Source: Ooceraea biroi
Taxonomy: Eukaryota > Arthropoda > Insecta > Hymenoptera > Formicidae
Direction: 5' to 3'
Length of the DNA stretch: 64,000 nt
Assembly (NCBI RefSeq): GCF_003672135.1
Contig: NC_039509.1
Span: 9,186,663 to 9,250,662 of the forward strand
Positions 1-13,500 of this stretch are shown one piece after another; the first letter of the stretch is position 1, and each line of letters opens with the position of its first letter. The notes below the pieces were generated by a model. The model was given only the letters and a program-made list of their open reading frames with translations. It did not search any database and was not told the DNA's origin. Made by a program: the position numbers and the translations under genes.

Positions 1-823
1 TCACAGAGGAAATTGGATCGTTGCGCATCGGACCATACACATTAACTTACTCGTAAATAACCGTGTGTGGGTACGGTGCTGAATGCGGAAAAGGGAGAAG
101 AAGGACACGCATCGATGCCGACAGAGAGGAAACGAGAAGCTCGCGTGGTCCGCGGTAGCCAATCACGCTCGTGGATTGTGGTCCGACGTGATGTCTAAGT
201 AGGGGAAAGTACGACCAGCTGGTCGGAGCGGAGCGGAGTGGCGTGGCGCGCGCCGTTTTGTCACCGTTTATCGCGTGATCGTCTCGGTAAGGCGTGAGGC
301 CGGGTGTACGTTTTGTTGTAGCGCGTCTCATCGCCGTAACCTGCTTCATGTTGTCTATTAACTGGGCGCATGTTTCAGCAGCGTGATAAGAGAAAGAAAA
401 GTTCGTTGGACGTCCTCCACTCTCGACACGCCTAAAGAAAATAGAAAAGAAAAGGATAGAAGTGCAGTAGGTGGAGCATAGAGGAGAGGTTACGCGGCGC
501 CGAGAGTACCTACCAGTTCCGTTGTGCACGATGCGCTGTACGTGAGCGTGGCTTTTCATTGATCCAGCAGCTTCTCGTTAGCTCTTCGTTGATCAAACGA
601 CGACGACGGCCGACGACGCCGTGATCCTCCACCGTTTCGAAGGCCTCGCACTTCTTGCACGGGGTGAAAACTCGAGTTGTCAAAAGTGCCTAGAAAAACT
701 CGTCCATCGCGATCGCGATCTGTCATCCATCTCTAGGCGTACAATCGCGACACGACCGACTGTTTCCGCTTTTCTCCCAGTGACAGCTACGTGCTCGTGC
801 ACATCCCGACGTCGAATTGCAGA
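1..823 (+). promoter_or_regulatory. GC/CpG-rich upstream region and 5' UTR of the MID1IP1-like gene
   Basis: Unlike the AT-rich DNA downstream, this stretch is rich in CpG and lacks a clear TATA box. It ends directly before the ATG of the short coding exon at 824. Unmethylated CpG-rich DNA at promoters is common in hymenopteran genes. The exact transcription start cannot be placed, and open frames here in either strand look like by-products of the GC content. Confidence 0.4.
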
Positions 824-861
824 ATGAACTACGGGGATATGTCGAACGTCGATCCTGCCAG
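824..861 (+). CDS. MID1IP1: MID1IP1-like protein, first coding exon
   Basis: The exon encodes MNYGDMSNVDPA plus two bases of an Arg codon, followed by a consensus-like donor (GCCAG|GTACTC, GT at 862-863). It leaves phase 2, and the main exon at 14166 needs exactly phase 2. The join gives MNYGDMSNVDPAR followed by SLRRIARHDE, an open protein of 230 residues, close to the size of the vertebrate family members. The intron would be 13.3 kb. The exon boundaries and phase are read from the sequence. That this is the main first exon is inferred, because other phase-2 starts lie in the intron at 7960, 9045 and 10582. Confidence 0.6.
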
Positions 862-1960
862 GTACTCATCTATATAATATACTTATATATAATTACTTAT
901 TTATTAGTTTGTATACGTGCACATATGCTTCGCTTTTATATGCGTTCAACTGCAACTGGATATCGTGAACGCTCGATACAATTCTATTTAAATTCGTATC
1001 TTCTGTATCTTTACGCGAGCACACGAACGATCGATTTTTAAGCAACATGGACGAACAAAATAAAATTGCACATGATCGTGGTGATATAATCACTACGTAC
1101 GATCATACACCACCGTATACATCCATTTACGCGACTTCATTTACGAGATTATGACACGCGTATGCGAGAATCGAGTGTTGGTCACGCTGTCGCGACATGA
1201 GTTAGCAAATCACGAGATTTACATCCATATAATGATGAAAATATTGAGACAACTTTCTATGCAAAATCTCGGTGTTATATTAATGTATTCTAGTTTCGGT
1301 TCAAGCATTTTCGGATTAAACGCATGGATTAAAGTGCGAATACGGAGCTCCGTCCAATGGTATACTTTCAAGTAGTGAACATATATACTACGTATTATAC
1401 ATAATTATAGTAAATATATCAAGTGTAACAAAGAAGAAAAAAGGAAGAAGGAGAAGAATAGTATTAAAGAATAGTATTAAATAGTATTAATTTTGTTAAC
1501 CGATTAATAAATAATGCCGAACACTCGTTTCGTCGAAATTTATGTACGCAGAGAGAGAGAGAGGGGGGAGGTGATCTAAAAACTTGAAATATAATTACAT
1601 TTCAAATTATATAGTTATTTTATATATTTATAATAAATATGTATATAATTCCAAGTTGCATGATTGCATTATCTACGTATATGGCATCATACTTTTCCAT
1701 GCGAAAACATTAAATATCTTTTCAACTTAATTTTGACATTCTGTAAAAAGCAACTTTCAATATATTCTTATTACATACAAATATCATGCCTAGAGAACAA
1801 AGAAAAAGATAAAAGTACATTTTATGACAGAAACAACTCATCTAATTACGTCATCTTATCGACGAATTAGTCTTTATCGATTTCCTCGAAGATATCCAAT
1901 TAGCCTTTTGTAATTAAAGCATTTTGTTTATTATAGCAGCATAGATTATATTGAGCATTA

Positions 1961-1962
<2 letters not shown>

Positions 1963-2017
<55 letters not shown>

Positions 2018-2040
2018 CTCTCTCTCTCTCTCTCTCTCTC
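1963..2040. repeat. (CT)n microsatellite
   Basis: An almost pure CT dinucleotide run, interrupted once by TTTTT near 2014. It lies inside the first intron of the MID1IP1-like gene. Confidence 0.9.
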
Positions 2041-2408
2041 AGAAAATGATATAGATACTATAACATAACTATACTCATTAATATTAAAGGTTTCTCGTAC
2101 ATCTAGTACATGACGATCACCTACTTTTACAATATCATTTCCAAGTTCTATTTCCGATTCCTTCGGTCACTTATTAATTAAAAAAATCATAGTTGAAAAT
2201 TTACGGTCCACCAATATATGTTATGCAAGGATCAAATAAAATATGTTAAGTGTATATACAAAATATACAAGGTGTACAGAAAGGTGGACAAACTTTAAGA
2301 GCACATTTTACTCATTGTAAGGATGAAAAAGTCATATCAGTATGAGCCCGGAAATACTTTATTTCCAAGTTATAAACACTTTTACAACAAACTGGTAAAA
2401 AAAGAATG

Positions 2409-2695
2409 TTTCATTAAAGAAATTGCTGGAAATAATTTCTTTACGCATCAATGCAAGTCTCACATTGGGGTCTCATAGATTGTTGAAGACGTTCAAAAAT
2501 TCCTGCAATATTTCATATTTTATCACACGAATATGATAGTATAAAAGTAGCAACAGGAGTTAGGAGGAGGATCATAAACGAGAGTCTTAAAATGTCCCTA
2601 GGAATTTTTGAACGTCTTTGATCTTCAATCCATGAGAGTCGGATGGCTTGCATTGATGCAGAAGGAAATGATTTCCAGCAATTTCTTTAATGAAA
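2409..2695. repeat. Imperfect foldback (inverted repeat) element
   Basis: The left arm TTTCATTAAAGAAATTGCTG at 2409 is matched by its reverse complement ending at 2695. The matching continues inward through GCATCAATGCAAG and GTTCAAAAATTCC. The arms are about 100 bp with mismatches, so this is an old miniature foldback element. No coding frame is present. Confidence 0.6.
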
Positions 2696-2732
2696 TTCTA
2701 TTTCTGAAACACACGGTATATACATATATATA

Positions 2733-3051
2733 CCGAGTGTTTCTTATTTACCGTCCACTATTGTAAATACATTATTCCGTGTTATTCCTTATGGAAAGTT
2801 GAGTCGAAAAGTCCTGAACTATTTTTCTCTGCGATGCTTAATGAAAGAGATATGCGTGAGTGCACACTATCAAGTACACGTCTCACAAACATGTATACTT
2901 CTAAAAGACGGCGCTGATTAGCTGGAATTTACTTAACCAATATCTCTTTCATTAGGCATAATAGGCAGAAAAAAATAATTCAGGATTTTTCGACTCCATT
3001 TTCCATAAAGAATAACGTTATGTACTTAGTGGATGAATAAGAAACACCCTG
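2733..3051. mobile_element. TA-flanked miniature element with GTGTTTCTTATT termini
   Basis: The left end CCGAGTGTTTCTTATT and right end AATAAGAAACACCCTG are inverted copies. Internal arms (GAGTCGAAAAGTCCTGAA against TTCAGGATTTTTCGACTC) also pair. A TA precedes the left end, while the right side runs into a GT repeat, so the target duplication is blurred. It is a nonautonomous foldback of Tc1/mariner type. A half copy lies at 4414-4500. Confidence 0.6.
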
Positions 3052-3119
3052 TGTGTGTGTGTATTTTTTTATTTCTTTTTCTTTAATATTTAGTTTGATT
3101 ATTTCCTGCTTAACGACTT

Positions 3120-3120
<1 letters not shown>

Positions 3121-3178
<58 letters not shown>

Positions 3179-3183
3179 AGGGA
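3121..3183. repeat. (TA)n-(GA)n compound microsatellite
   Basis: A TA run passes into a GA run and then GGGA repeats. It is intronic and low complexity. Confidence 0.85.
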
Positions 3184-4413
3184 GAGATTCTGTGTCGAAC
3201 AAAGATATCTATCTATATTTTAATGTGCTTTCTATAATATATTATTCTATTTTACTATATTATTTGTGATTATTTTATATACATTATGGCTAGCGATTGA
3301 AAATCAAGAAGATGAGAAAAAGTGGAAATGTCAAAAGGAATGTAGCACTTACGCAGTCACACGCACAGTTGCGCTCGTGTAAAGTTGTGCTCGGAGGGAT
3401 GAGAATTTCGAGAGAATCACGGTGCGATTTTACGCGAAGCACGTCCCACCTTTCGATCTTAGTCATCATCTGTAGAAAGTTTGGCATTAGCTGCGGCTTT
3501 ACCCGTGACACCATTGCCGCGACCGTTTTGCCTCCACCCGCATCGTCTTCTTGCAATACCAAACATCATAACGCACTGTGCGTATGTAACGAGCCTATCG
3601 AGTAACCGCGCGACGTAAACCCAATCCAAAAGCCAAAAAAAAGAATGAGCATTAGAAAATTATATTTTGCAGGACAGTGATAGTTGACGACGATATTTTA
3701 GAATTTTCTTCATCGTAACTTCAGCTATATGAAATACTGAATTGAAAATTCGATCAAGCACGCGAATCGCGCGTAAATGTCGCTCACATTTTGCTAGCGC
3801 GTTTGTATGATGATGCGTGCGTGCGTGTGTGTGTGTTATAATAGACTATTTTGCTTTTTCTTTCTTGCAATTAGCAATCGATCTCTTTAGAAAAGCAAAA
3901 ACATATTATCAGGACGACATTTCCTGCGATAGCAGAAGTCTTTCTTTGTTTTACCGAATATCAAGCAACTCATAACATAAGGCGGCACACGAGAGATGCG
4001 TGCTTAGTCTTATCGGGAATTAAGCGAGATTGTCGCGAGCAACATGCGCTGTTCTCGATCGGTCGACCGATAAATCTGCCCAATAACATCGATTGATCGG
4101 AAAGATACTTCAATCCACTCGAACCATTCTTGGTGATCACGCGGATGGTGCGTGTCTCAAACATAAAGTCCACTTGGGATTACCGCTAATTGTTTTCGAG
4201 TGCTTGCCGCGAGCATCATCGTACCAGCGACGACTTTGTCAAGAAGAAGATGCATCAAGAGGTTATCCGAACGACTCTTCGACCCGGTACAATGATCGAC
4301 AATTTGTTTGGTTAACATTCGTCAGCAAAGCGTATAATTGTACAAGGTGCGCGCTGATTAGCCGTATTTTCCCATTCTTAAATCATGAATATATATTATA
4401 GCAAGATATATGC

Positions 4414-4500
4414 ACAGGGTGTAATTTAATTCGCGCCCACTATTTACACAGTGATATTTCTCATGAAAAACTGAGTCGAAGAGTCCTGAATGATTTTTTT
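4414..4500. mobile_element. Partial copy of the 2733-3051 miniature element
   Basis: It starts CAGGGTGTAATTT and carries the diagnostic internal segment GAGTCGAAGAGTCCTGAA, as in the left half of the full copy. The right half is missing, so this is a truncated relic. Confidence 0.5.
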
Positions 4501-7084
4501 CTATAATGTTTAATGACTTATGAAATGTACGAAAGAAAAATGTCATGGTAACGTATTTGCTGCTGCGTGTACTAACTAAATAGTATCGCTATGTACGAAG
4601 CAAATATGATCGAGAAAGCGTTATATAAGCTTGCGATTTACCGTCTCATTTGAGAGTCACTGTAAAATAATTAGATAAGATAACTGTTTTACCATGTTTC
4701 TTACTTGATTTCGTCACTACGTACGCAACCATGCTTTCCCGAGACATGCAAACGTTCACAGAAAAGTGATGTCTACGTAAGCATGATTTCTTGCGTTAAA
4801 AGTTGACCTTGCGGAGAAACGTTTCAGCGATTAATCACGCATTTCGACGTTGCATAATCCATCTGGTCGGATGGTTCAAACAGCCGATACGTCACACCAT
4901 ACTTGTCATTACCATACTCGTCCGGATACCAGACGTTGCAGTACTATTTTTGGCATTCATGTCCAAATTGACATTCAAGTTAATGACCTTCCAAAAATGT
5001 ACAAAATCATTGCCAAGACTCGCCCAAGAATGATCCGATGATTCCCCTCCCCCCCTCTTCTCCACGAAAAAAGGAAGAGATTCGTGCAATAATAGACGTG
5101 TTTGACACTTGAATAATTTTCATGATAGCATTCAACATGATCGACGATAATGGATATTAGGATGGCGGCGGCAGATATGTGCGAACTTTGATCAGGGTCG
5201 TCGAGTAGTCTCTGCCAAATATGTAGAATGACATTGACATTGCTTTAATATAATATCAAATTGAATCACGATGTTCGAATTTCTCAGTTTGCTAACGCAC
5301 GGATACTTTGCCTTCTCTTTCTCCTTTCTCTCTTCGTCGCGATACGCGACGTCAAAATGCAGAATTGGAAATAGCAATGGCGCGGATATTTAGTCATTTA
5401 GAAAATCATTGAGACTCGATACTCATTCGGCCAGCCGCACAATCCGGTCGCACGATGATCGCACGCTGTAATCGGTTAACGTGAATCGCATATGCACGAT
5501 TTCTCTTTTCTAGCCGTCGGTGACGTGTGCATTAAATGCATCGTTGCTCGTCACGAGAGATCACGTGAGACCTGCGTTCTCAGATGATTCTTGATCGAGA
5601 ATGACACGCAAACTCCTCTTGAAGCGATTTTATGTATGGTAATCAAAATTCGTTATATGCATATGTCCAACGACAGATACAAAGTCTCGAAAACAAAGCA
5701 GATGATAATTTAGAGTTGCCTGTGGAATCAATTATCTTTCTAAAAAAAAAATTAGATGTTTGCTCAAGTGCGTCCATCCGCAAGACGGGATGGAAGAAGA
5801 GACAAAATAAAATAGTTTCCAACATTTCTTCGATTGTTGTAAGAATAAGATAAGTGAATTTCCAACAAAATTTAATTCTTTCCTCGAGATATAAAATCAA
5901 TTACATTACGTTTCAAGACGTTTAATGTGTTTTAAAGTCTCGTAATTGCGGCAAATGATACTCGCGCGAGTGAAAGCCTGCTGTTTACAATAGAATTTGA
6001 ACACGTAAATTCTCAAATTGTCTTTCTTTATAATCATCGAATTGTGCGAAAAGATAATGAACAAAAGTCTTCTGTACGATAATTTTCGTGTTTCGAGACA
6101 AGTTCGATGCAGGAATCAATAGAATAGAATAGAATCGATTACATTAGGGACGGCTTACGCTAATTGTGAGCATTCTTTACCATAAATTACCGAACCATAA
6201 ATCTATGCGAATTACATTAATTCTGATACGATTCATTTATGCGAATTTCTTTTTCTTTATCGGCATCGTATTGCACAAGATGCGTCCAAAGTACAACGTC
6301 TCATTCCAAAATAAATATTGGACAACATACATCGCAAGCATGTTAATGTGCTTTGTATAAGTGGTTGATAATCGAACGTTATTTATTTCAACACGTTATA
6401 TATATATATAGTGCATACGATGTATAAACTGATATCTATACCTACAGAAAAGATTTCTGGATGCAATTCTATTACTCTTCAGTCTATCATAAAATAGGAT
6501 AGGGTATAGCGACAATCATATTCATTCTTAAGAGAAGGAGTATTTTAATCTTAAATGGAAAAGTCTTAAATTTAGAATAAAATAAAGAAGAAGACGTTAT
6601 GCCGGTTTTGCGTCACATATTGTAATGCTAGCGTCATGCGCTTTAATATCGAATGACGTTTTATTCTAAATGTAAGAATATATGTATAAACTTATAAATG
6701 TATACATGTTACTCTTATCTTAAGATAGTAAGTCAATCTTATTTAATTCGATAGAAGAGAACATGAATTATTTATTGTATCTTATTATTGTTTTATTTTT
6801 ATACCGCAGGAGGTTGTGATACGATAAAATTTATGGAGAATATTTTTATCTTATTATCAGAAATCTTTTCTGAGAAGGTAATTTAGTATCCAAAACAAAA
6901 TCAAACTCATTTAGCGTGCGTGTAATATGTACATCAGATCGGCGCAGAGGCAAACAGAATAACGAGGAAAACAAAATAAAAGCACGATAAAACAACAAAA
7001 TATTTATTAATGTAATTAATTGATGACTTTATTTATTCGATCATAACTGGCATTCATCTAGATGTTGTTTTAGATTAAATTTTC

Positions 7085-7297
7085 AAGTGTAAGATGTACA
7101 CATCTAACACAAGTAACTGCGCGCCAACGGGATTTGTCAGTCTTACAACGCAGCCATTTTTCCTATGGTAGAAAGCAATCCTACCTAATAAGGAGTAATT
7201 TAAATAAATAATATTCACTGTGAAAAATATCACCTCAGCCAGGGTCCGAACCTGGGACCTCCCTCATACCGTGCGGGTGTCTTAGCCAACTCTACTT
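7085..7297 (-). mobile_element. tRNA-derived SINE-like element
   Basis: Read on the minus strand, it begins with a tRNA-like head: an A-box-like TAGAGTTGGCTAAGACACC, then a B-box-like GGTTCGGACCC about 35 bases later, then a tRNA-like CTGGCTGAGG. An unrelated AT-rich body follows. The pairing of A and B boxes is typical of RNA polymerase III SINEs. The 3' boundary near 7085 is a guess. A short stretch at 26990-27020 resembles the body (AACAAATCCCGTTGACGCGC) and may be a second fragment. Confidence 0.5.
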
Positions 7298-7959
7298 TAT
7301 TAATTACGTTAATAATAATTTACTGGCGAAGTTAAGAATATAACATCTTTATATCAAAAATATTTATTGATAATAAAATGACAGTATCTGATGAACACTC
7401 GATTGGAAAAATAGTCCAATACGGATTATTAGTTGTGCCTCGTGTATGTGTAATTAAATGTGTGAACGCGTGCACCATCATCGTATTATTCTTTATAATA
7501 TCATGAGCAAGATCGACTTCTTTTAGATAAGATAGTTGCTACTTGGAAAATTGATCATGAAATAATCGCGTTGCGATAAATTTTCGGTAGACTAAATCGC
7601 GTGCGTATGACGTAACGTGGAATGTCCTGGCATAACGTCGAGCATCAGTGAGAAATCCAAGTGTTGTGTCCGTCGATCAATCTACGCGAGCTCGACTGTC
7701 TTGACTTCGAGATTCACCAGAACCTTCGGGCGAGTGCGATCAAATCGGGTTTAATGCACCTCGGACGTGGATATGCATGTCGAAGAAAATCTCATTAGCG
7801 GCCAGCGAAAGCGGTCGATGATCTTTACGTGTTTTTGTTGTTCGAGCAAAATTTTTCAGTGCATACCGATAGATGAGACGATCGCAACAAAGTTGCGGAA
7901 ACTAAGCAGATATTCGTTACAGTCCAGAAAAATTCTGTGATCTTGAATTAGTTAGAGAA

Positions 7960-7988
7960 ATGAAGTTTCGGATAAAGCTTGGATCCAA
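7960..7988 (+). CDS. Candidate alternative first exon of the MID1IP1-like gene (MKFRIKLGS)
   Basis: An ATG opens MKFRIKLGS and leaves two bases (AA) before GTACGTATTT at 7989. The phase 2 exit matches the acceptor at 14166. Other evidence is lacking, and such short open stretches before a GT arise by chance, so this is only a candidate. Confidence 0.2.
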
Positions 7989-8988
7989 GTACGTATTTTA
8001 ATTTAAAAATTTTCGTAGAAGAGATTATCTGTATGAGAATGCACACGAGAATTTGGCGTATTTTATTAATCGTTAACATTAATCGAAATGAAGAATAAAC
8101 GATATAAAATAGCCAAATTATCCGAACGCCAGTTTTAATGTTTACTCTTCCCAGTTCTCTTCTTTTTTTCTTTTTATATATAAATTCATGTTAAAAAACT
8201 TGACAATATCTTTCTGTATTTTCGAATAAGCTGAACTTTTCTGTTAGATGAAATATCACTATGAGACTCAGACGTTGTTAAACTCCTAGCAAACGTAATG
8301 AAAATGGCACAATATAGTCAATTTATATTTATTTTATTTAAATACATATGTTTTACATATTGCATCGTGCATTTATAAAATTTCGTAGTATTGACACATT
8401 TCTGCACGCAATATTACGCGATACGTGTTATCGATATGACATGACCAGATAACAGATGTCCAGCAACATGATAATTGCGTACGATCCTCTATTCGATTGT
8501 TACTACGTGCGATTTCAATAAACAATAAATGGTTCGTAGTTCTCTTTCTTCTCTTTTTTTTCTTTTTCAGGCTCGCACCTGATATTAAACCTGCAAAGAT
8601 TCAAGTATTGCCCCACGATCTCGTACAATATACAAAAAACACTGTAATTATGCGCATGCGTAACGTCGTTTGTAACAGTACTTATTTAATATTAATAAAA
8701 TTAGAGCAAAACGTTGATAAGAACGAGAAAAACATGTCGAGCAGTGAAAAACGTTAAATGTAAATTCCTATGCATGTCAAAGTTCTGAGTTTCTTTTCAC
8801 GTCAATTTCTTACGTAAGCAAATTAAGAATAAGCTGAAAACACATTGAAAAAAACACGAATATCGTAAATCGATATAACGTGCAAAAATGAAAGAGTTTC
8901 ATTAGGAATGTCAGCGAGATACAGCGGAACTGCACGCTATCTCGAACCACGTCGATAGCTTTTTCTCCTCGATACTCTTGGATAGCGA

Positions 8989-8996
8989 TATAAAAG
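8989..8996 (+). promoter_or_regulatory. TATA box upstream of a candidate intronic start
   Basis: TATAAAAG lies 56 bases before the ATG ATG at 9045. That spacing leaves room for a transcription start about 30 bases downstream of the box and a short leader. The segment between (8990-9050) is more GC-rich than its surroundings. It could drive an alternative MID1IP1-like transcript. Confidence 0.35.
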
Positions 8997-9044
8997 CGCG
9001 TGCATTTCCTCCGATGGTACACCATTGCGAGAGAGAGCAGCGAA

Positions 9045-9052
9045 ATGATGGG
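9045..9052 (+). CDS. Candidate alternative first coding exon (MMG)
   Basis: ATG ATG GG is followed by GTAAAG at 9053, again leaving phase 2, which fits the acceptor at 14166. Vertebrate MID1IP1 also begins with MM, but two residues prove nothing. The TATA box at 8989 is the main support. Confidence 0.25.
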
Positions 9053-10581
9053 GTAAAGCGTTACGTGTGTCTCGTAAGTCTTAGAAAGTTTATTGAAGCT
9101 GGTAGCGATGTGAAAAGTGGGCTATGACTTACAAGATATTATATAGACGGTACGGATTTCAATCAGTCCTGGCTAATAGAAGACGCACCCTTTTATCTTT
9201 ACCGAAGATTTCAGCGAAATTTTTATTGATTCAAGGATTAAGAGAGTACGTCTAGTTTTTGGGGCTTTTCCAAATCCATATTTGCAACATGCATAGTAGG
9301 TGTGTATAATCAATCTAATCTAATGTAATGTGTTCTTTCCTGTGAGATGACGTCTGTTTTAACAACGTTCTAAGTAACAACTCAAAGAAACGTGATCATA
9401 TGATCAAATAAACTTTGCGAGTACACTAAAGTTTTTCCTTTTTTTTTCTTTTTTCTTTCGTCCAGGAAACTGAACGAACGTTGCACCGATTGCACGACTA
9501 TACATTCACGATTTCCACGGATTTAATTATCATTGATGACATTCAACGAACGCAAGCACCGGACAGATAGTCTCGGCAAAAATGTTTACATCTCATTGAA
9601 TGTAAATGTTGAGAATTCAGAGTCCACGGAATAATTCCGCGTCGTTAGCGAGTTGTCGTTAAATTGCAAATACTGATTGACGCGCGTAGAGAAATGGCGT
9701 CATGCACAATGTCACGTATAATATACGTTTTTGTGTGTGCGTGCGCGCGCGCGCGTGTATGATACAGTGTTTTAAATTAGCAAAAAGTGAGATCCTTTAG
9801 CTTTGACCTGCTTTCTTTTTTACACTCGTCTCATATCATTGTTCCTCCACGACTTGGCGATTTATGTGTAGGGTAATATTAGACTGGCACTCGCCGCGAT
9901 ATTGGTATCCCACAGGTCACTATCGGGCATCCAATTGAATCGTCCAATCTCTTACCGAGTTACCGTATTATCGTAATATCGATTATCGTCATCATCGAGT
10001 AGTTTTTTTAAGAAGCAGATAGAAGAGAAAAGAAGCAGCAGAAGTTTCTTCCCGTTTTCCAACAGAGAACCTTGCAACAAGTATCCAGAGATGACCTGTG
10101 CATGTGTACAGTTAGGACTGTGGGCATGTGTGCCAACTGATATCGAAAAAATTGGCGACAAAAAAAGAAAACGCGGAACAGGAATGAAAAATATAGATAG
10201 AAACGTGACTGAAGAATCAATACTGATTCGCGCGATCATCCAAGTTCCAAGGGGCAGGTATAGCGGATAACAATGATAAAGCTGCCGATCTCACGCGACA
10301 TTATCACATAATACGAACGCTCGCGGGGTCAACACGCTGGGTCTTGCGTAGCAGATGTAAACTGCACGCGTGAATATTCATTAGTGACCACCGCCGTGTG
10401 GGTCTCCGTAGATACCTTCTTAACAGACGTACGTGGGGTTCTGTCCCTCTGTCGACATCGATCAGCGAGACAGACCTCTGTCCTCCGGGTGAAGTGGGTG
10501 ATTAACGCGATCACAGACGGACTCGCGCGACAACTCTCGATCCTTCAATTCGTATCAAGGGAGCGTTGCTTCAGAGGCAGA

Positions 10582-10598
10582 ATGTTGGATTCTAAGCG
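10582..10598 (+). CDS. Candidate alternative first coding exon (MLDSK)
   Basis: ATG TTG GAT TCT AAG CG is followed by the strong donor GTACGTACG at 10599. It exits in phase 2 and would give MLDSKR joined to SLRRIARHDE. The preceding 200 bases are CpG-rich like a promoter or 5' UTR. This is the second-best first exon candidate after 824-861. Confidence 0.35.
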
Positions 10599-13500
10599 GT
10601 ACGTACGATACAGGATCCAAATCGAATGTGAGGATCGTTACTGTGCTACGTGATTATTGCTTCAACATTGCCTACCGTGTTTCTTTTCCTCTTTAATCCC
10701 CGAACATGTTCTTGTTACGCAACGTACTCTCTGTGAAATCATTCAGTTTCGTCTCGTAACAATTTCTTTGTAAGTATAAGGAGGTATGAGAGACCCGATA
10801 CGCGAAGTGCAGTAGGCTGATGTACGTAGTTATGATTGTTGGCATAAAATATTTCTTTCGCATTCGTCATTTATTGAGATTATTTATTGGGACCCTGGAC
10901 CGAACATTAAGAAAGTGTCTTGTTGTGAGACGATCGTTCGAGATCGCGATCGAATCGCGAACATCGTCATCATCGATGATTTTAGCTGAGGAATTTAGCC
11001 TCTGATCTCTGATGCCTCGGGCGGGTCGTGACTTACTTCGGAGCAGATTCCTCATTTCCCTAAACGAGACGGCGGCACAAGAAAAAAAAGGTATGCGGAA
11101 CGGTACCTCGAGTAGAATATCTGCGGAAAAGTAGCACGGACTTTTCTCCGGCGTTGCTCTCGGCAACGTTATTCCCCCCATCAAAATTTCAACTAAAGGT
11201 TGTATTTCTTTTTCCTTTTTCCTGTTTTTTGTTTCTTTGTATCCAAACGCAGTAATCGGATTGCGAAATCTTTATTAAATTGATTGGCTTTTATGACTCC
11301 ACTTTCAATAATCTCGCAATGCGATAATCAGTTTCGCCATAGAGGAGACAATTGTCTCCACATCTCCTTTTTAAAAAAAGAACATTAAGATCGATGAACG
11401 CACACCGATTTCCCCTTGACAAGCACCGAGCGAACCACGAGAAACTCTCGATTTTGGGGACTGGATTTCTCTGCTGGATCAGAACCGCAAGTAGGACAGA
11501 CTAGGCCTATAGTTGTAAGTGGAACGCTACATTACAGTAACTATTTTTAACCACCGTTACCTGAGACACCTCACTTAATTTCGTTGTGGCACGTGTCCTT
11601 AATGAGTCGAGAATCGATCGAACACTAGAATGACAATATCTTCCTCATTGAACCCTATTTCTCTCGAAGGCCTTAAAGTGTTAGGCGCGCGATATATACG
11701 AGTCGTCACCGCGAATCCCGCCATATCGCGTCATATCGCGCGTTGCATTCTCGTAAATAATATATAATATACTTAATAATATACTTCTCGATTCGAGCGC
11801 AAACCTCGTCGACGTAAACGTGAATCGTGCACGCAAATTAACCCTTGCAAACAAAAAGAAATAAAATTGCGCAGTGTTTTCCTTATCTCCCGTTCAAAAA
11901 ATAAAGGCGAATTAACATTGTAGATATGCCGTTCTTATAATTTTCCATGATTCTCCATTTTTCTAATTTGCCTTGTCAGTGAATTTGTTGTAAATTTCCA
12001 CTTCGTGCGCGTGCTTACGTACGTGGGGACGCGGATTAACATATAAAGTAATTTCATGAATTCGACCAACAGAGTCCAAGCGTATAATCGAATATTCATA
12101 AGACGGACATTTTATCGCGAAGTTTCAGTGACCGTTAGTTGATGCATAATTCGTCGTCCATGCTGGTACGATAGGTTCCCCACATCACACTAGTATCGTT
12201 TCGTTAATAAAAATCATTCAAGTAACGAAATCTACAAACGATTTTTCCAATCATATTTTCACTCTCTGCTGATAATTGCGTTTCAATTTTTTTCGAAATA
12301 TAATAATTTGTATTATTTGTATCTTTGCAAGCTTATTGCAGAATCTCTTGCAAGCAATTTTTCCAAATATAGCTCTCACGAATAATAAATAGTATGGAGG
12401 ACAATAATATTCGAACGAAATCACGAAATAAAATATCGATACTTATCTGATATATCTTTATGGCTGATAATTTGATTCAATGAATGAAAGAATATCGTTT
12501 CAACGTATGATTAAACATATGGTTTGCTATTTGAATAAAAAACTAGGTAAATGTTTCTTTGCTTCTCGGAACGTTAACTACGTTCATTTAAACTAGCTAA
12601 TTCATTTAAACAACTATCAATACTGTATATATGTATGATCCGTCTTTGCTTCCGTCATAGATAATAGATGCCACATTTATTATGTAAACTCCACGCATCT
12701 TTTATCTGTAAGACATTTGCTTTTTAAGAATTTATTTGCATGATTGAATAAACTTTGCTGAAGTACGTCCATGCCGGAATAGAAATATCGATGCGATAGA
12801 AAATTTCTCGTCGCAGTACGACCGTGCTCGATAAATAGGATAATCTGCATAAATATTATGCAATCGGTGATTATACGTATGATTGTTTTTGAACAATATA
12901 CGCAATATAATTTCCTCGTTATTTTGTCTCGGATATTATTGTATAATATATCAAGATTGGCGTTAATTATAAAAAGATCCGCAATGTCAATGCGAACGCA
13001 AATACGAGAAATCGCGAGCACGATATCAGATAATTACGTTAGATACATAACAAACAACTATTTGTTATCTTGTCACGTTCAAATGTCAGTTTTCAAATGT
13101 TTCTACACCTCTTGGGAAATATATAGCAATTCAATCCTCTTTATTCTCGATCGAATTGGCTAATACAAACAACACCGTCACAACGTTTCGACCAACAATT
13201 TCGGTTCTTTTCAAGTAACTATCTCAAAATGTAGCAATTATCAACGGTTCCGGCCGATCAATGACGACGACATAACGAGCGATATAGGTAGTGCGTGTCT
13301 TGGTTCAAGTTAGCCCGACAGATTTAGGAGAAATTTTGTACAGATATGCAGACACACAAAGGTCGATATCATCATATCAAATCGTGGATATATCGGCGAT
13401 TCACGAAAGTTGTACCGTGTAAAAATCGAGAATCAGGACTGATTACCGGATGCTCGTCTTAAAGTGTCACTCTCGTGCGACATTACATCATACTCGCTCA

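Noticed and set aside
47..559. 170-codon minus-strand frame
   Set aside because: Lies in the CpG-rich promoter region, where stops are rare by composition; no recognisable domain or splice context.
3290..3562. Minus-strand 90-codon frame with a GTAAGT-like donor after ...CACDC
   Set aside because: Looks exon-like and has a fair donor, but no matching neighbour exon or family was found; not enough to call a gene.
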